This document shows positions 36,415-45,289 of a stretch of 64,000 nucleotides of DNA, piece after piece. The notes beneath the pieces were generated by a model, which did not search any database, was not told the origin of the DNA, and saw only the letters and a list, made by a program, of their open reading frames with translations. Source of the DNA: JACXTP01 sp963827905 (GTDB taxonomy: Archaea > Thermoplasmatota > Thermoplasmata > Methanomassiliicoccales > UBA472); assembly GCA_963827905.1 (NCBI GenBank), contig CAWHCB010000011.1:189103-253102 (forward strand), given 5' to 3'. Made by a program: the position numbers and the translations under genes. Positions within the stretch are counted from its first letter, which is position 1; every line of letters starts with the position of its first letter.

Positions 36415-37060
36415 TTATAAATTACTTTTTATAAAAAAGGGGGACGGACTTTTACGTCCGTTCATTCCCCTCTCCTCGATCTTGTCGGCCTGGGTCTGGG
36501 CTATCGACTGCATCCAGGTCGTGTAGGTGTGGATAGGTTCGTCCTCCGGGGTGAACTCGGTCACGAACTGTACCATCACGAAATAGATCTCTTCCACAAA
36601 GGTGACGGTGGTCAGCACGGAACTAAGATAGGATCGGTCGGTGCCGGGGATGGTCAGATAATTGTCCACAAAATAGATCAAGCTGGCATCCCCCAGCTCC
36701 CCGTCCTCGTCCTCCTCCTCGTCCCCATTGAAATGTCCGAACTTAGCCTGGGCCCATTCCTCCTTCTGGAACGCCACCACGTAGACGATCAGTTGCCTCC
36801 CGTAGGGGGCGCTGGCAGTTGAAGAAGGCGTTCTTCGCCTCCCATTCCGCCCCGGGGTCGCTCAGTTGGGCCAGGTCGGTGTGGGCATAGGATGCGTCCG
36901 GCAGATAATCCCAGCCGGCGGGAAGGTCGGCCTGGTTCAGGATGATTTCCTCCGGGTCCTGGTCCGAACCTTGCGGACGGGTCACGACGTAACCTAACCA
37001 GGCCAATAGTGAAGCGGCGAGGATGACCGCCACCAGCATGATCAGGACCGAACGTCTCAT
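36415..37060 (-). CDS. Membrane-anchored extracellular protein, paralogue of the gene at 43260 (one frameshift)
   Basis: About 212 residues. The N-terminal anchor (VLIMLVAVILAASLLAWLGY) is followed by an external domain starting EEIILNQADLPAGWDYLPDA, then EWAQAKFGHFNGDEEEDEDG and VTFVEEIYFVMVQFVTEF, with a final WMQSIAQTQADKIEE helix. The same layout, an anchor plus Q-x-x-x-P-x-x-W then a beta domain ending in a helix with M-x-x-I-x-x-x-Q-A, is found in the 43260 gene. Frames shift near 36800. The function is unknown. Confidence 0.65.
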
Positions 37061-37210
37061 GGTTCCATGGTAAATGATATCTAAATGGCCACATAATCAA
37101 ATTTGTGACAAGGAACAATTGGATGTGCCAACCGATTGAAAATGCTTCCTTCCGCTCACATGATAATCTTCCCATTCGGTTTATATCTGGACGGAGATGT
37201 TCATGATGAT

Positions 37211-38089
37211 ATGGTCGAAGGGCAACCTCCATCGTTCTGCAACACCTGCGGAAAGCAGCTGAGCTCGGTGGACCGTTTCTGTCCCCAATGCGGCAAAGTG
37301 GTCGCGTGGGAACAAACACCCCCGCCCCAGACGATCGGGACCTCAGCCGATGGCCGCCACCGTTGCCGCCGCCCCCGGTCAAGAAGAAGAGCGTGCTCGT
37401 CCCATTGTTGGCAGTGATCATGGTGGTGATCATCGTGGCGGCATCCTTGAGCTTCTTCATGGGCGACGAGTTCGGACTGACCCCGTCGACCTACACGGTG
37501 GGGGAGGGCAACCAGCTCTACCGATGGAACTATGATGGCACCGATTGCTGGCTCTACACCAACATCACCTATTCCGATTATACTCGATTACCAGTCGGTT
37601 CCCATCGATCGAAGGTTGACCAGCTACGATTATTCATTGTGCGTCAGCTATGTCACCTCCGACGACCCGATCATCGAGGACATCGCAGCGAAGTTGCTGA
37701 AGATCGCCGACCACCTCGGACTGGACGACGTCGGGACCATCAACCTGGCATTGGCCTTCTCCCAGGCGATCACCTACAAGTACGACAACGAGTCGGCCGG
37801 TCCGGAGGACTACTGGCGCTTCCCGGTGGAGACCTTGTGGGTGCGCTGCGGAGACTGCGAGGACAAGTCCTTCCTGTTCGCCTCATTGGTGGAGGAGATG
37901 GGCTACGACGCGGTCTGCCTGGTGTTCGACGACCACCTGGCCGTAGGGGTGGCATGCGCTGACGCCTATGGCACCTACTATGACAAGTTCGGTTCCCAGT
38001 ACTATTACTGCGAGACCACCGCCATCGGTTGGGAGATGGGCGACATACCGGACAGCTACGGGGCGGCGAACATCGTGCAGGTGGAGTGA
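37211..38089 (+). CDS. Zinc-ribbon, membrane helix and transglutaminase-like protein (two frameshifts)
   Basis: About 290 residues in three parts: a cytosolic zinc ribbon (FCNTCGKQLSSVDRFCPQCG), a proline-rich linker and membrane helix (SVLVPLLAVIMVVIIVAASL), and an outer transglutaminase-like cysteine-protease fold. The Cys is in LWVRCGDCEDKSFLFASLVE, followed by MGYDAVCLVF and His in DDHLAVGV. Breaks fall near 37345 and 37590. The start ATG 37211 places the ribbon at the N-terminus. Such ribbon-anchored TGase proteins are widespread in euryarchaea and may process envelope peptides. Confidence 0.8.
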
Positions 38090-38175
38090 CCTGATCACAG
38101 ATCACAACGCGGACTGGACACTCAATAATCGCTCGTCGGTTCTTTCATCCAATCGAATAAAGTTTGACAAATCCC

Positions 38176-38649
38176 TCATTGGATGGTCAGGGGGACGGTC
38201 TTCCCCACCCCTTTCTTGGCGATCGCCCTCTCGATGAACGGTTTATAATTCCTCGAGCAACATCTTCCAGCAGGGTTGGTGATCTTGCAGTGCCCCCCTC
38301 CTCCGATGTCGGTGACCTTAACCACATCATCGAAGCTCTTGGCGCCCTGCTCTATCGCCGCCAGCACATCCTCCTCCGTCACCTGCTTGCAGTAGCAAAG
38401 CGGCCGGGGCGATGTCCTCTCCTTGAAAGTGACCCTGGTCTTGACATCCTCCCTGCTCAGCTCTCTGTTGCCAGAGCTGGTGAAGTAGACCACCTCGCAG
38501 GAGGGGTTGTCACAATGGGAATAGGCCTCGTCGCCCAATGGCCAACACGATTCCTTGGCGTGGGCGGCCACGGTGATCTTCTCCACATCCACACCGGCCC
38601 TCTTGCATCGCGGACAGACAACCATGTTCTGAGATTGATGATACGCCAT
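38176..38649 (-). CDS. CopZ-like zinc / 2Fe-2S binding protein
   Basis: A 157-residue cytosolic protein. An N-terminal zinc domain (VCPRCKRAGVD ... KESCWPL ... HCDNPSCEVVYF) is followed by a BFD-like 2Fe-2S domain, with PLCYCKQVTEEDVLAAIEQG and later GHCKITNPAGRCC. This is the N-terminal half of Archaeoglobus-type CopZ, a copper chaperone that also reduces Cu(II). The C-terminal copper-binding (HMA) domain is missing here. It may donate electrons or an iron-sulfur cluster; no copper pump is nearby. Confidence 0.82.
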   Translation of the reverse strand: MAYHQSQNMVVCPRCKRAGVDVEKITVAAHAKESCWPLGDEAYSHCDNPSCEVVYFTSSGNRELSREDVKTRVTFKERTSPRPLCYCKQVTEEDVLAAIEQGAKSFDDVVKVTDIGGGGHCKITNPAGRCCSRNYKPFIERAIAKKGVGKTVPLTIQ

Positions 38650-38863
38650 AAAATTATGTCTACATCGAACATCGTTAAATGGAGATCATGTTTGTGTTCA
38701 TGACGAACCATGGCCTCTATCTTCGGCTAAGATGGGCGATTGTAGGATCATGGGACAAAAGCGGTTTCAGCAAGGAAGCCCGCATCTGGCTAGGTTGTAG
38801 CCAGGAATACTTTTCTGTTCTATCCATTTCGCCCTATTTCTTCCAATACTCGTTGATAAGAAC

Positions 38864-38888
38864 AATATATCGGCCCTCACGATATATT
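38864..38888. promoter_or_regulatory. Palindrome overlapping the promoter of the AAA-TPR gene
   Basis: Perfect 9-base inverted repeat AATATATCG-7-CGATATATT ending 11 bases before the ATG at 38900. The left arm provides the only TATA-like sequence at leaderless spacing, so a bound regulator would cover the promoter. The rest of 38650-38899 is AT-rich with no convincing gene. Confidence 0.55.
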
Positions 38889-38899
38889 GATATCCGACC

Positions 38900-41347
38900 A
38901 TGAGCGACAAAATCGATGGTGGGGTCGCATATAGGGAAGGGCAGACCGAACATCCCTTGATCGGCCGTCACCAACAAATGAAGGTGGCAACTGGCCACAT
39001 CGAGAAGGCCATGGCCGGGCGGGGCTCCATCTTGATGATATCAGGTGATGCTGGCATCGGGAAGACCCGTTTACTGCAGGAGGTCATCCATCAAGCATCC
39101 ACCTATGATTTTGGTTGCCTTCATTCCAGGTGCATCGGGGATGACCCCGACCCTTTTTCGGTGATAAAAGAGATCATCGTCCAGTTGAAGAAGATGGGAG
39201 AAAAGATCGAGGATTTGGAAATATCGGATCTTTCCTGGGATGAATTGAAAGGCAGGCTCATCCAAAGAATCCTCTTCCTTGCTCATTCCCGTCCCTTCCT
39301 CATTGCCATAGAGGATCTGCACTGGGCCGACACCATGACCTTGAACTTACTGCATACCCTCGGCAGGAGGGTTAGCGACTCCCGGATCCTCGTCATAGGG
39401 ACATATCGAAAAGACGAGGTAGATGATCAGTTGTCTCAGGGAGCGTCCTCCCTAGTAGAGGTCATGAACGTCCTTAGAAAACAGACCGATCTTATCGACC
39501 TATCCTTGGACCAGCTCTCCAAGAAAGATGTCGATCTCTTGATCGATGAGAGGCTTGGGTCAGATAGTGTTGAAGATGTCAAGGAAATAGTGGTCGAACA
39601 GAGCCTCGGAAATCCGCTCTTCGTTTTGGAGAACCTAAAATTGATGAAGGAGACGAGGGCCATCTATAAACGCGGTTCCAAATGGCATCTTGATGAGACT
39701 AAGTATGTCCCTTTAGCTACTGGAATCCACAATGTGATCGCAAAGCGTCTAGACCATATTCACGCGGACAATAAGGAGATATTAGGACTGTTCTCGGTGC
39801 TCGGAAGCCCTTTCTCAGATCAATTGGCACATGCTATGTTATCTAGCTATTCATCACTGCGAAGCAAACCAAACATTCGGCAGGTCCCGACCGATCTGGC
39901 CATGGTTAGGTATGATGGGGGCAGCTATAGTTTCGAGCACGAGGTCGTGCGAAGGGCCATATATGATGGTTTGGTCGAAAGGGAGAGGAGGGAGTACCAT
40001 CACATAGCCGCCATCGCCTTGACCTCAATAAGGGATGAAGAGGTTGGCCATCCAATATTATCTTACCATTACTATCAGGCCAACGTTTGGGACGATGCGT
40101 TGGTCCATTCCCTCGAGGCGTCTCGGGAGGCGCGAAAAAAACAGGCGAATCGGGAAGCCGAGATTTTTTTAGAACGGGCCCTTCGATCCTTTGAGAACTC
40201 ATCGCCCACATCCGAACCGGAACAGCAGATCGAGATCTTTGAGGGACTGGGGGACCTTCATTACTATTTTGCGAGATTTGATACATCCATCGCATTCTTC
40301 AATCAAGCCCTCGAGGTCGCGGTTGACAACGAAACCAAGGCGCGCCTACTGCGAAAGCTCAGCTCCGATTGGGGCAACAAGGACGACTTTGTCCATTTGG
40401 ACAAAGCCCAGCAATTGATCGAGCAAGCCTCGGAGGTTGAGGGCATAAGCTATGCAGAGACCTTGGAAATATTATGTGCTAGTTCCATTCTCTTTTTCTA
40501 TCAGCGGGATTTCGAGAGAGCTATCGAATACGCATCCCAAGCAAGAGATGGATATATGCGATGTGGGCTTTCGAGCGAGGCTTTCTGGGAGACCGTGCAT
40601 ATCGCCATGTTCAAGCAACAGATGGGAATGACCAGGGAAGCCTGGAACGATTTAGAGGAGGCCAGCCTTCAAATCGGTTCAGTGACGATAAAGGAGGCAC
40701 TGATGGAATATTATGGCCAGAGGGTCGAGCTTAGTATGGCCCATGGGGACTATGATGACAGCATCAGGGCAATGGACAAGCTGATCCCCCTGCATGATGA
40801 ACTCGGTTTTTACGCTGACATGAGCTATGATCATTGGATGCGAGGACTGATATGGAGCCTGAGAGAGGAGCATGAAAAAGCCCTAGAGGACGCTTTATTG
40901 GCGGTAAAATTCGCAACCATTGATGAGATGCGCAGAGCAGTGATCCGTTCCAATGTATTGCTGGCTCATCAGCAATTGATGGTCGGGGACATTAGGTCAG
41001 CTGAAGAAGCATTGGATAGGAACTCGCTCATGGCCGAGGAGGAGGGTTTGAGCTCCAAAGCTATTGGTACCGGTCTTTATTGGGTCGTTTTGGCCGAGCT
41101 GCATTTGATGAAGGGCAGTGATGGCATATCATCGACTGAGATCAATGATGGGCTCACCATCATCGATAAGAATGAGATCACCCCGTTGTTCGGGGCGATA
41201 GCACGATTTTGGTATGGGGTGACATTATTCAGGATGGGGGATCGGGTCCGATCCCAAAAGACCCTTGGTGAGGCGGTTGAAAGCTTCCGGGCTCTTTCAA
41301 ACACCACTCAGGAAAAATTAATAATAAATAAATATTTATATAATTAA
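38900..41347 (+). CDS. STAND-like AAA ATPase with TPR repeats
   Basis: Intact 815-residue protein. Residues 20-250 are an AAA_16-type NTPase: a GRHQQMK sensor start, Walker A SGDAGIGKTRLL, Walker B FLIAIEDLHWADTMT, and a following VIGTYRKDEV. A winged-helix-like segment (SVLGSPFSDQLAHAM) and from residue 420 on a long helical array of TPR type (ALVHSLEASREARKKQANRE, LGDLHYYFARFDTSIAFFNQ and more) complete it. This is the layout of MalT-like and adenylate-cyclase-associated STAND regulators, but no LuxR-type DNA-binding domain or effector domain is seen. Base composition is much more AT-rich than the neighbours, suggesting acquisition. Confidence 0.8.
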   Translation: MSDKIDGGVAYREGQTEHPLIGRHQQMKVATGHIEKAMAGRGSILMISGDAGIGKTRLLQEVIHQASTYDFGCLHSRCIGDDPDPFSVIKEIIVQLKKMGEKIEDLEISDLSWDELKGRLIQRILFLAHSRPFLIAIEDLHWADTMTLNLLHTLGRRVSDSRILVIGTYRKDEVDDQLSQGASSLVEVMNVLRKQTDLIDLSLDQLSKKDVDLLIDERLGSDSVEDVKEIVVEQSLGNPLFVLENLKLMKETRAIYKRGSKWHLDETKYVPLATGIHNVIAKRLDHIHADNKEILGLFSVLGSPFSDQLAHAMLSSYSSLRSKPNIRQVPTDLAMVRYDGGSYSFEHEVVRRAIYDGLVERERREYHHIAAIALTSIRDEEVGHPILSYHYYQANVWDDALVHSLEASREARKKQANREAEIFLERALRSFENSSPTSEPEQQIEIFEGLGDLHYYFARFDTSIAFFNQALEVAVDNETKARLLRKLSSDWGNKDDFVHLDKAQQLIEQASEVEGISYAETLEILCASSILFFYQRDFERAIEYASQARDGYMRCGLSSEAFWETVHIAMFKQQMGMTREAWNDLEEASLQIGSVTIKEALMEYYGQRVELSMAHGDYDDSIRAMDKLIPLHDELGFYADMSYDHWMRGLIWSLREEHEKALEDALLAVKFATIDEMRRAVIRSNVLLAHQQLMVGDIRSAEEALDRNSLMAEEEGLSSKAIGTGLYWVVLAELHLMKGSDGISSTEINDGLTIIDKNEITPLFGAIARFWYGVTLFRMGDRVRSQKTLGEAVESFRALSNTTQEKLIINKYLYN

Positions 41348-41380
41348 ATTTAAAATATATTTTAATAAATAAAAAAAATT

Positions 41381-41406
41381 CAGGTCAGGTTGAAAACCTG
41401 AACCTT
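41381..41406. terminator. Hairpin between convergent genes
   Basis: Stem TCAGGTT-GAA-AACCTGA. On the minus strand it is followed by eight T residues (A-run on the plus strand, 41371-41378), a classical terminator for the gene ending at 41406. It may also serve the AAA-TPR gene. Confidence 0.55.
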
Positions 41407-42026
41407 CAAACACACCCACCAGGGCACGCGATGATCTTTGGTTTCACCGCGGCCCCACCCGGTCCAATGGCGAATAACATTATGCTCGGGTCACATTGTG
41501 TTCTGATCGTTATCAATCTCATGAGCACGTTCTGGCCGTCCCTGACGCTTAACAATCTCGAACGCATGATTCTTCGCAGGACCTCTTGCGGGTCCATGGA
41601 GCAGATCCATTGGGTCGAGTACGGATGGTCCGGATCGAAGTGATCGACGAACTCGCGCCTTGAGTCAAAGATCAGTATGGCCAAGTTCAGGTCCACCCCC
41701 CAATTTTTTTGCAGCTCAACGATTGCGGTTTGCTTCAGAACAATGGCATTGACGACGGTGTTATCCGCATCCCGAATGAAGGACTGGTCCCTCGAGATAA
41801 AGGTCAGAATACTATTCAAACAATTCAATAATAAACCTTTATCGCTCGGAGATAGCCCGCCCTCGAACATTTGGAAGGCTTTGAACACAGTGACAAACCC
41901 TTCCTCGTCCATTAGCTGTACGGCATTCGTGATGTTTCGGGTTCTTAAAAAAGTCTCCTCAAACTCCCCTATGCCAGGGAACCTATACCCCGAATCATCA
42001 CTATAGATGATATCGTTCTGCATCAT
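41406..42026 (-). CDS. Unrecognised 206-residue protein with CPGGCV tail
   Basis: An AT-rich gene convergent with the AAA-TPR gene. The protein is mixed alpha/beta, soluble, with no signal peptide (FVTVFKAFQMFEGGLSPSDK, LNLAILIFDSRREFVDHFDP). It ends abruptly in a glycine/cysteine tail, IGPGGAAVKPKIIACPGGCV, of which the last six residues are CPGGCV. I do not recognise the family. The tail could bind metal or be a modification or lipidation site; both are speculative. Confidence 0.6.
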   Translation of the reverse strand: MMQNDIIYSDDSGYRFPGIGEFEETFLRTRNITNAVQLMDEEGFVTVFKAFQMFEGGLSPSDKGLLLNCLNSILTFISRDQSFIRDADNTVVNAIVLKQTAIVELQKNWGVDLNLAILIFDSRREFVDHFDPDHPYSTQWICSMDPQEVLRRIMRSRLLSVRDGQNVLMRLITIRTQCDPSIMLFAIGPGGAAVKPKIIACPGGCV

Positions 42027-42225
42027 TTCGTAACCTCCCCCTTGTTAAAAAATTACATATTTCGATTATCGAATGGACTATTTGATATCTTTTCAAATAA
42101 CATGTGAATAATGCAAGGGTAGATAGACTAATGAAATGAAATAGAAAAAGAAATAGGGGACAGGGGCAAGGTGTCCGGTGTCAACGAGGGGAGGAAAGAT
42201 GTTTTGCTTGCCCCTGGATGCATCG

Positions 42226-42606
42226 TCAATAGGATTTGGCCACGAACGGCAGGATCGCGGGCAGGTCCACTGGGGTGCCCAGGTCTATATCGTAGCAGGC
42301 CTGCTCGCTTGAGCCGTCCATCATCTCGATCCTTGCGGTCAGCTTGTTCTTCTCGAAGACGATCTGAGCGTTCTTGACCTTGCTCTTGTACATGCTGATG
42401 CGCTTACCAGCCTGTGTCAGTCTCCGTTCGCAGCAGTAGATGAGGCCCGCGGACTCGAGCAGTTTGATCTTCCGGTAGCATGCGGCTATCGGGATCCCGA
42501 GCTTCTCGCTGAGGTCGAAGGCGCTCTTCGGCTTGCCCATGGTGGCGAGAAGTATCTTAGCCGCGTACTCCTCGGTGAGCAGTTGTGATGTTTCGAGTGC
42601 GTGCAT
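42226..42606 (-). CDS. Winged-helix transcription regulator
   Basis: A 126-residue DNA-binding protein. The helix-turn-helix is EEYAAKILLATMGKPKSAFD, LSEKLGIPIAACYRKIKLLE, then wing SAGLIYCCERRLTQAGKR, followed by a beta-rich C-terminal part (NAQIVFEKNKLTARIEMMDG). Two adjacent cysteines in the wing (YCC) may sense a metal or redox state. A TATA box (TATAAATA, minus strand, 42644-42651) and a short palindrome AACTC-4-GAGTT (42613-42626) right before the start suggest autoregulation. Confidence 0.78.
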   Translation of the reverse strand: MHALETSQLLTEEYAAKILLATMGKPKSAFDLSEKLGIPIAACYRKIKLLESAGLIYCCERRLTQAGKRISMYKSKVKNAQIVFEKNKLTARIEMMDGSSEQACYDIDLGTPVDLPAILPFVAKSY

Positions 42607-42944
42607 TTCACCAACTCTTATGAGTTATCATTTTTGTATAGGATATTTATACCGCGCTTTCCGGCAATCAATTTTGATTTCATTATTTATCATGAGCCAG
42701 ATGTATTATCGGACCCGGTAGGGCCTCAATAATGACACAATATCAATAACGACGATTGGAACGTGAGGTCATGTTATTGAGAATGAGAAACCGCATAAGA
42801 TTATCAAATAAATGGTCCAGGGGTGTTACCATTTCTCAAAATAATATTATTCTTTGAATTGAATGTAAATCACAAGTTTGATATAGTCCAGATATCAATC
42901 GATGCAATCAGTTGGGCATAGGCCCGATCGGAGGCGAAAACATC
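42607..42944. other. AT-rich intergenic stretch
   Basis: Contains the promoter of the minus-strand regulator (42613-42651) and, at its right end, the AT-rich upstream region and ribosome site (CGGAGGCG, 42929-42936) of the tiny gene at 42945. I see no other gene or repeat in between. Confidence 0.5.
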
Positions 42945-43001
42945 ATGTCATGCGGAAAGTGCGGCAAGGATAAGAAGGACAAGGACAAGAAGAAGAAGTA
43001 A
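42945..43001 (+). CDS. Tiny Cys/Lys-rich peptide gene
   Basis: An 18-residue frame, MSCGKCGKDKKDKDKKKK, with a CxxC pair and a Lys/Asp tail. A purine ribosome site (CGGAGGCG) lies 8 bases before the ATG. The sequence beyond the stop becomes T-rich (CATTTTTTC near 43060), as at a transcript end. It resembles the peptides at 43166 and 54127 closely enough to be a family. No known function. The CxxC could bind a metal, and the tail RNA or another anionic partner. Confidence 0.55.
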   Translation: MSCGKCGKDKKDKDKKKK

Positions 43002-43103
43002 CGTCTTCGTCCTGATCCGGCCTCGATTGAAAAACGGACCAAAACCCTTCCTTCCTTCATTTTTTCATTCTTCACACCTTTTGTCATGTCCAGATGTAAT
43101 GTA

Positions 43104-43110
43104 TTATATA
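43104..43110 (+). promoter_or_regulatory. TATA box of the second tiny peptide gene
   Basis: TTATATA, predicting a transcript start near 43133-43135 and a leader of about 30 bases ending in the ribosome site GGAGGTGAGAAGG before the ATG at 43166. Confidence 0.6.
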
Positions 43111-43165
43111 GCCGGTGAACCAAATGCTGCCCCAATCGGCGTGGACCGGCGGAGGTGAGAAGGAA

Positions 43166-43225
43166 ATGACTGGTGGATGCGGATGCGGTGGAAAGAAGAA
43201 GGATGAGAAGGACAAGAAGAAGTAA
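43166..43225 (+). CDS. Tiny Cys/Gly/Lys-rich peptide gene
   Basis: A 19-residue frame, MTGGCGCGGKKKDEKDKKK, with a CxC pair in a glycine stretch and a Lys/Asp/Glu tail. It has its own TATA box and one of the best ribosome sites in the window (GGAGGTGA). A T-rich stretch follows the stop. It lies 165 bases after the first tiny gene in the same direction. Confidence 0.6.
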   Translation: MTGGCGCGGKKKDEKDKKK

Positions 43226-43259
43226 TGCCCTTTCCAAATCTCTTATTATTTTCTATTAC

Positions 43260-43877
43260 TCATACCCACGGAATGGTGTTCTCTTCGTGGATCATTTCAG
43301 CCTGTTCAATGACGATGGCATCCATCCAATCATACCTGGGCTCGAACACCTCGTCCCCGAGCTGGAACTCAGTCTCGAACTGGACGAAAGCTAGGACGTT
43401 CGCCTCCCTGAAGATGTAGGTGGTGGTGATGCTGCTCACATACATGCCGGTGCCGTTGGGGTTGCTCTTCCAGGCGTAGAAGAAGCCGACGCTGCCCTCC
43501 TCGCCCAGGCCATCCATCTTGACCATGTACTCGCCCCAGTCGTCCATCATGTCGTCGTAGCGTTGCTCCGACCAGACCACCAGTTCGTAGGACCAGACGC
43601 GCATCAGCAGCTCGTCCCCCGCCTCCAAGGTCGGGTCCTCATAGGAGTTCTGCTCCTGCCATATGGCGTGGAACTCGCATCCCTCCTGTCCTTCGTAGTA
43701 AAGATAGGAGTGGTCGGGGATGAAGGTCCAGTTGGTCGGCATCTGTTCGGGCTGCATCACCACATCGTCCGCGTCGGCCTTGATAGGGCGCTGGAGCACG
43801 AAGTAATTGAAGGCCGGTATGACCACGATGACCAGGAGGATGATCACCAGGACGATGATGATGGTAGAACGCTTCAT
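43260..43877 (-). CDS. Membrane-anchored extracellular protein, paralogue of the gene at 36415
   Basis: An intact 205-residue protein. The anchor IIIVLVIILLVIVVIPAFNY is followed by an external domain, with VVMQPEQMPTNWTFIPDHSY, LMRVWSYELVVWSEQRYDDM, TTTYIFREANVLAFVQFETE and a final DWMDAIVIEQAEMIHEE helix. It shares its layout and several motifs with the gene at 36415, so the two define a small lineage family. The function is unknown. It converges with the tiny peptide gene at 43166. Confidence 0.7.
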   Translation of the reverse strand: MKRSTIIIVLVIILLVIVVIPAFNYFVLQRPIKADADDVVMQPEQMPTNWTFIPDHSYLYYEGQEGCEFHAIWQEQNSYEDPTLEAGDELLMRVWSYELVVWSEQRYDDMMDDWGEYMVKMDGLGEEGSVGFFYAWKSNPNGTGMYVSSITTTYIFREANVLAFVQFETEFQLGDEVFEPRYDWMDAIVIEQAEMIHEENTIPWV

Positions 43878-43939
43878 TTTCCCCTATCAATCGAGGCGTT
43901 CATGCTATAAAAAATTGGCTGGGGGCAAAGCTCCCCGAG

Positions 43940-45026
43940 TCAGACCTCATCCTTACCGGTCATGCGGTAATAAGGCCTTGGCGGCGACGGGGAGAAGCAA
44001 TCGTCCTCGCTCTGCTCCAGGTTCAGATGCACCGAGGCCATGGCGAACTCCACCGCTTCGCGTATGGCCTCCCGGAGCCGTTCCGGTGCCGATACGATGC
44101 GGGCGTTCACGATGAGCTCCGTCGACCCGTTCCCGTAGCGCGAGCCGCCCACCGCGTCCACCGTGATGTTGCCCATCACCAGGCTCATCTTCACGGCGTT
44201 GGTCTCCGATTTCACCATGACCTTGGCATGGGCGATGTCCCCCAGTGTCGAACTGGGTGGCGATCTGGCGAAGTATCTGGTTCGCCAGCGCGTACGAGTC
44301 GTACCGCTCCTTGGCGCCGAAGAGGTACCTGCCGTTGTACCAGCCCAGCTCCGCCTCGGCCCGGGCATAGGTGTCGTAATCGATGGGTTTCGGCGCCCTG
44401 GCGCTGTCCTTCTTGGCGGTAATGACCTTGGATATCCGGTCCAGGCCCTCACCGGTAACAGAGCTATAGGTGATGATCCCGCAGTCCGGGTTGATGGTCT
44501 TGATGGCCTTTCGCAGCATGACCAGGTCCTTCTTCGGGACCAGGTCCACCTTCGATAGGACGACGTACTCCGCCTCCTCGATCTGGTGGGTGCGCAGCAC
44601 ACCGCCGATGCTGTTGGACTCGATTCCATCCTTGAGGACGCGGACGCTGTCGACCATTATCATCAATGGCGCCACGGAGAACTCCTTCGGATAAACGATC
44701 TTCAGCGGGGCCACGACGGTGGCAAGCAGGTCGGTGCACGAGCCCACCGGCTCGGCCAGTATGACCTCCGGCCCTTTCCTGTCCACCAAGGTCCGGGCGG
44801 AGTGCATGAAGTCGGGGAAACGGCAGCAGAAGCAACCGCGAAGCACTTCCTCCACCTCTAGACCAAGACCGCAGCTGTAGTTCGTGTCAACCAGCGCCTC
44901 ACCTTGGTCGTTCATGATGAGGCCCACCCTCTTACCGTCCTCGGTCAGCCGCTTCGCCAAGGTGGTGATGAGAGTGGTCTTTCCCGCTCCCAGGAACCCA
45001 CCGATTATCGCAATCCGTGTCGTCAT
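43940..45026 (-). CDS. CobW/P47K-family GTPase metallochaperone (one frameshift)
   Basis: COG0523 G3E GTPase of about 361 residues. Walker A GGFLGAGKTTLI, the metal-binding GCFCC motif (canonical CxCC form), Walker B-like VILAEPVGSCTD, and guanine-binding LSKVDLVPKKD are in place. After an indel near 44250 the C-terminal half continues, with DIAHAKVMVKSETNAVKMSL and SPERLREAIREAVEFAMA-type sequence. Family members deliver zinc, cobalt or other metals to client enzymes. It is divergent from the aquaporin-like gene across two palindromes, suggesting shared control. Confidence 0.87.
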
Positions 45027-45128
45027 TCATCATGCCCCTTGTACTCCAGATCCGGGCAGACTTAGAGGCCAGTCCTGCTCCGTTGGTGCTCATCCTTTGC
45101 ATCGAGACGGCTATCTCGAATAAATACT

Positions 45129-45155
45129 TTACTTTAAAATCAAATATTAAAGTAA
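45129..45155. promoter_or_regulatory. Inverted repeat on the cobW side of the divergent promoter
   Basis: TTACTTTAA-9-TTAAAGTAA, perfect 9-base arms, about 100 bases before the cobW ATG in an AT-rich region that must hold its promoter. Confidence 0.5.
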
Positions 45156-45197
45156 AAAATTCAAAAGGTACTCGTAAGGCTGATCAGACATTAATTG

Positions 45198-45213
45198 ACT
45201 CAAATATTTGAGT
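45198..45213. promoter_or_regulatory. Palindrome at the aquaporin promoter
   Basis: ACTCAAATATTTGAGT, a perfect 16-base palindrome that touches the TATA-like TTTTATAT (45213-45220) upstream of the MIP-channel gene. It is a good operator candidate. Confidence 0.6.
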
Positions 45214-45289
45214 TTTATATCGATTATTTATAGTTCAACTCAATCAAAGGTCTGGAAGGCCTTTCGGGGCCGATTCAGGGGGATAATCC

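Noticed and set aside
38679..38903. 74-codon frame before the AAA-TPR gene
   Set aside because: It runs through the palindrome and promoter of the next gene, has no ribosome site, and its sequence is not protein-like.
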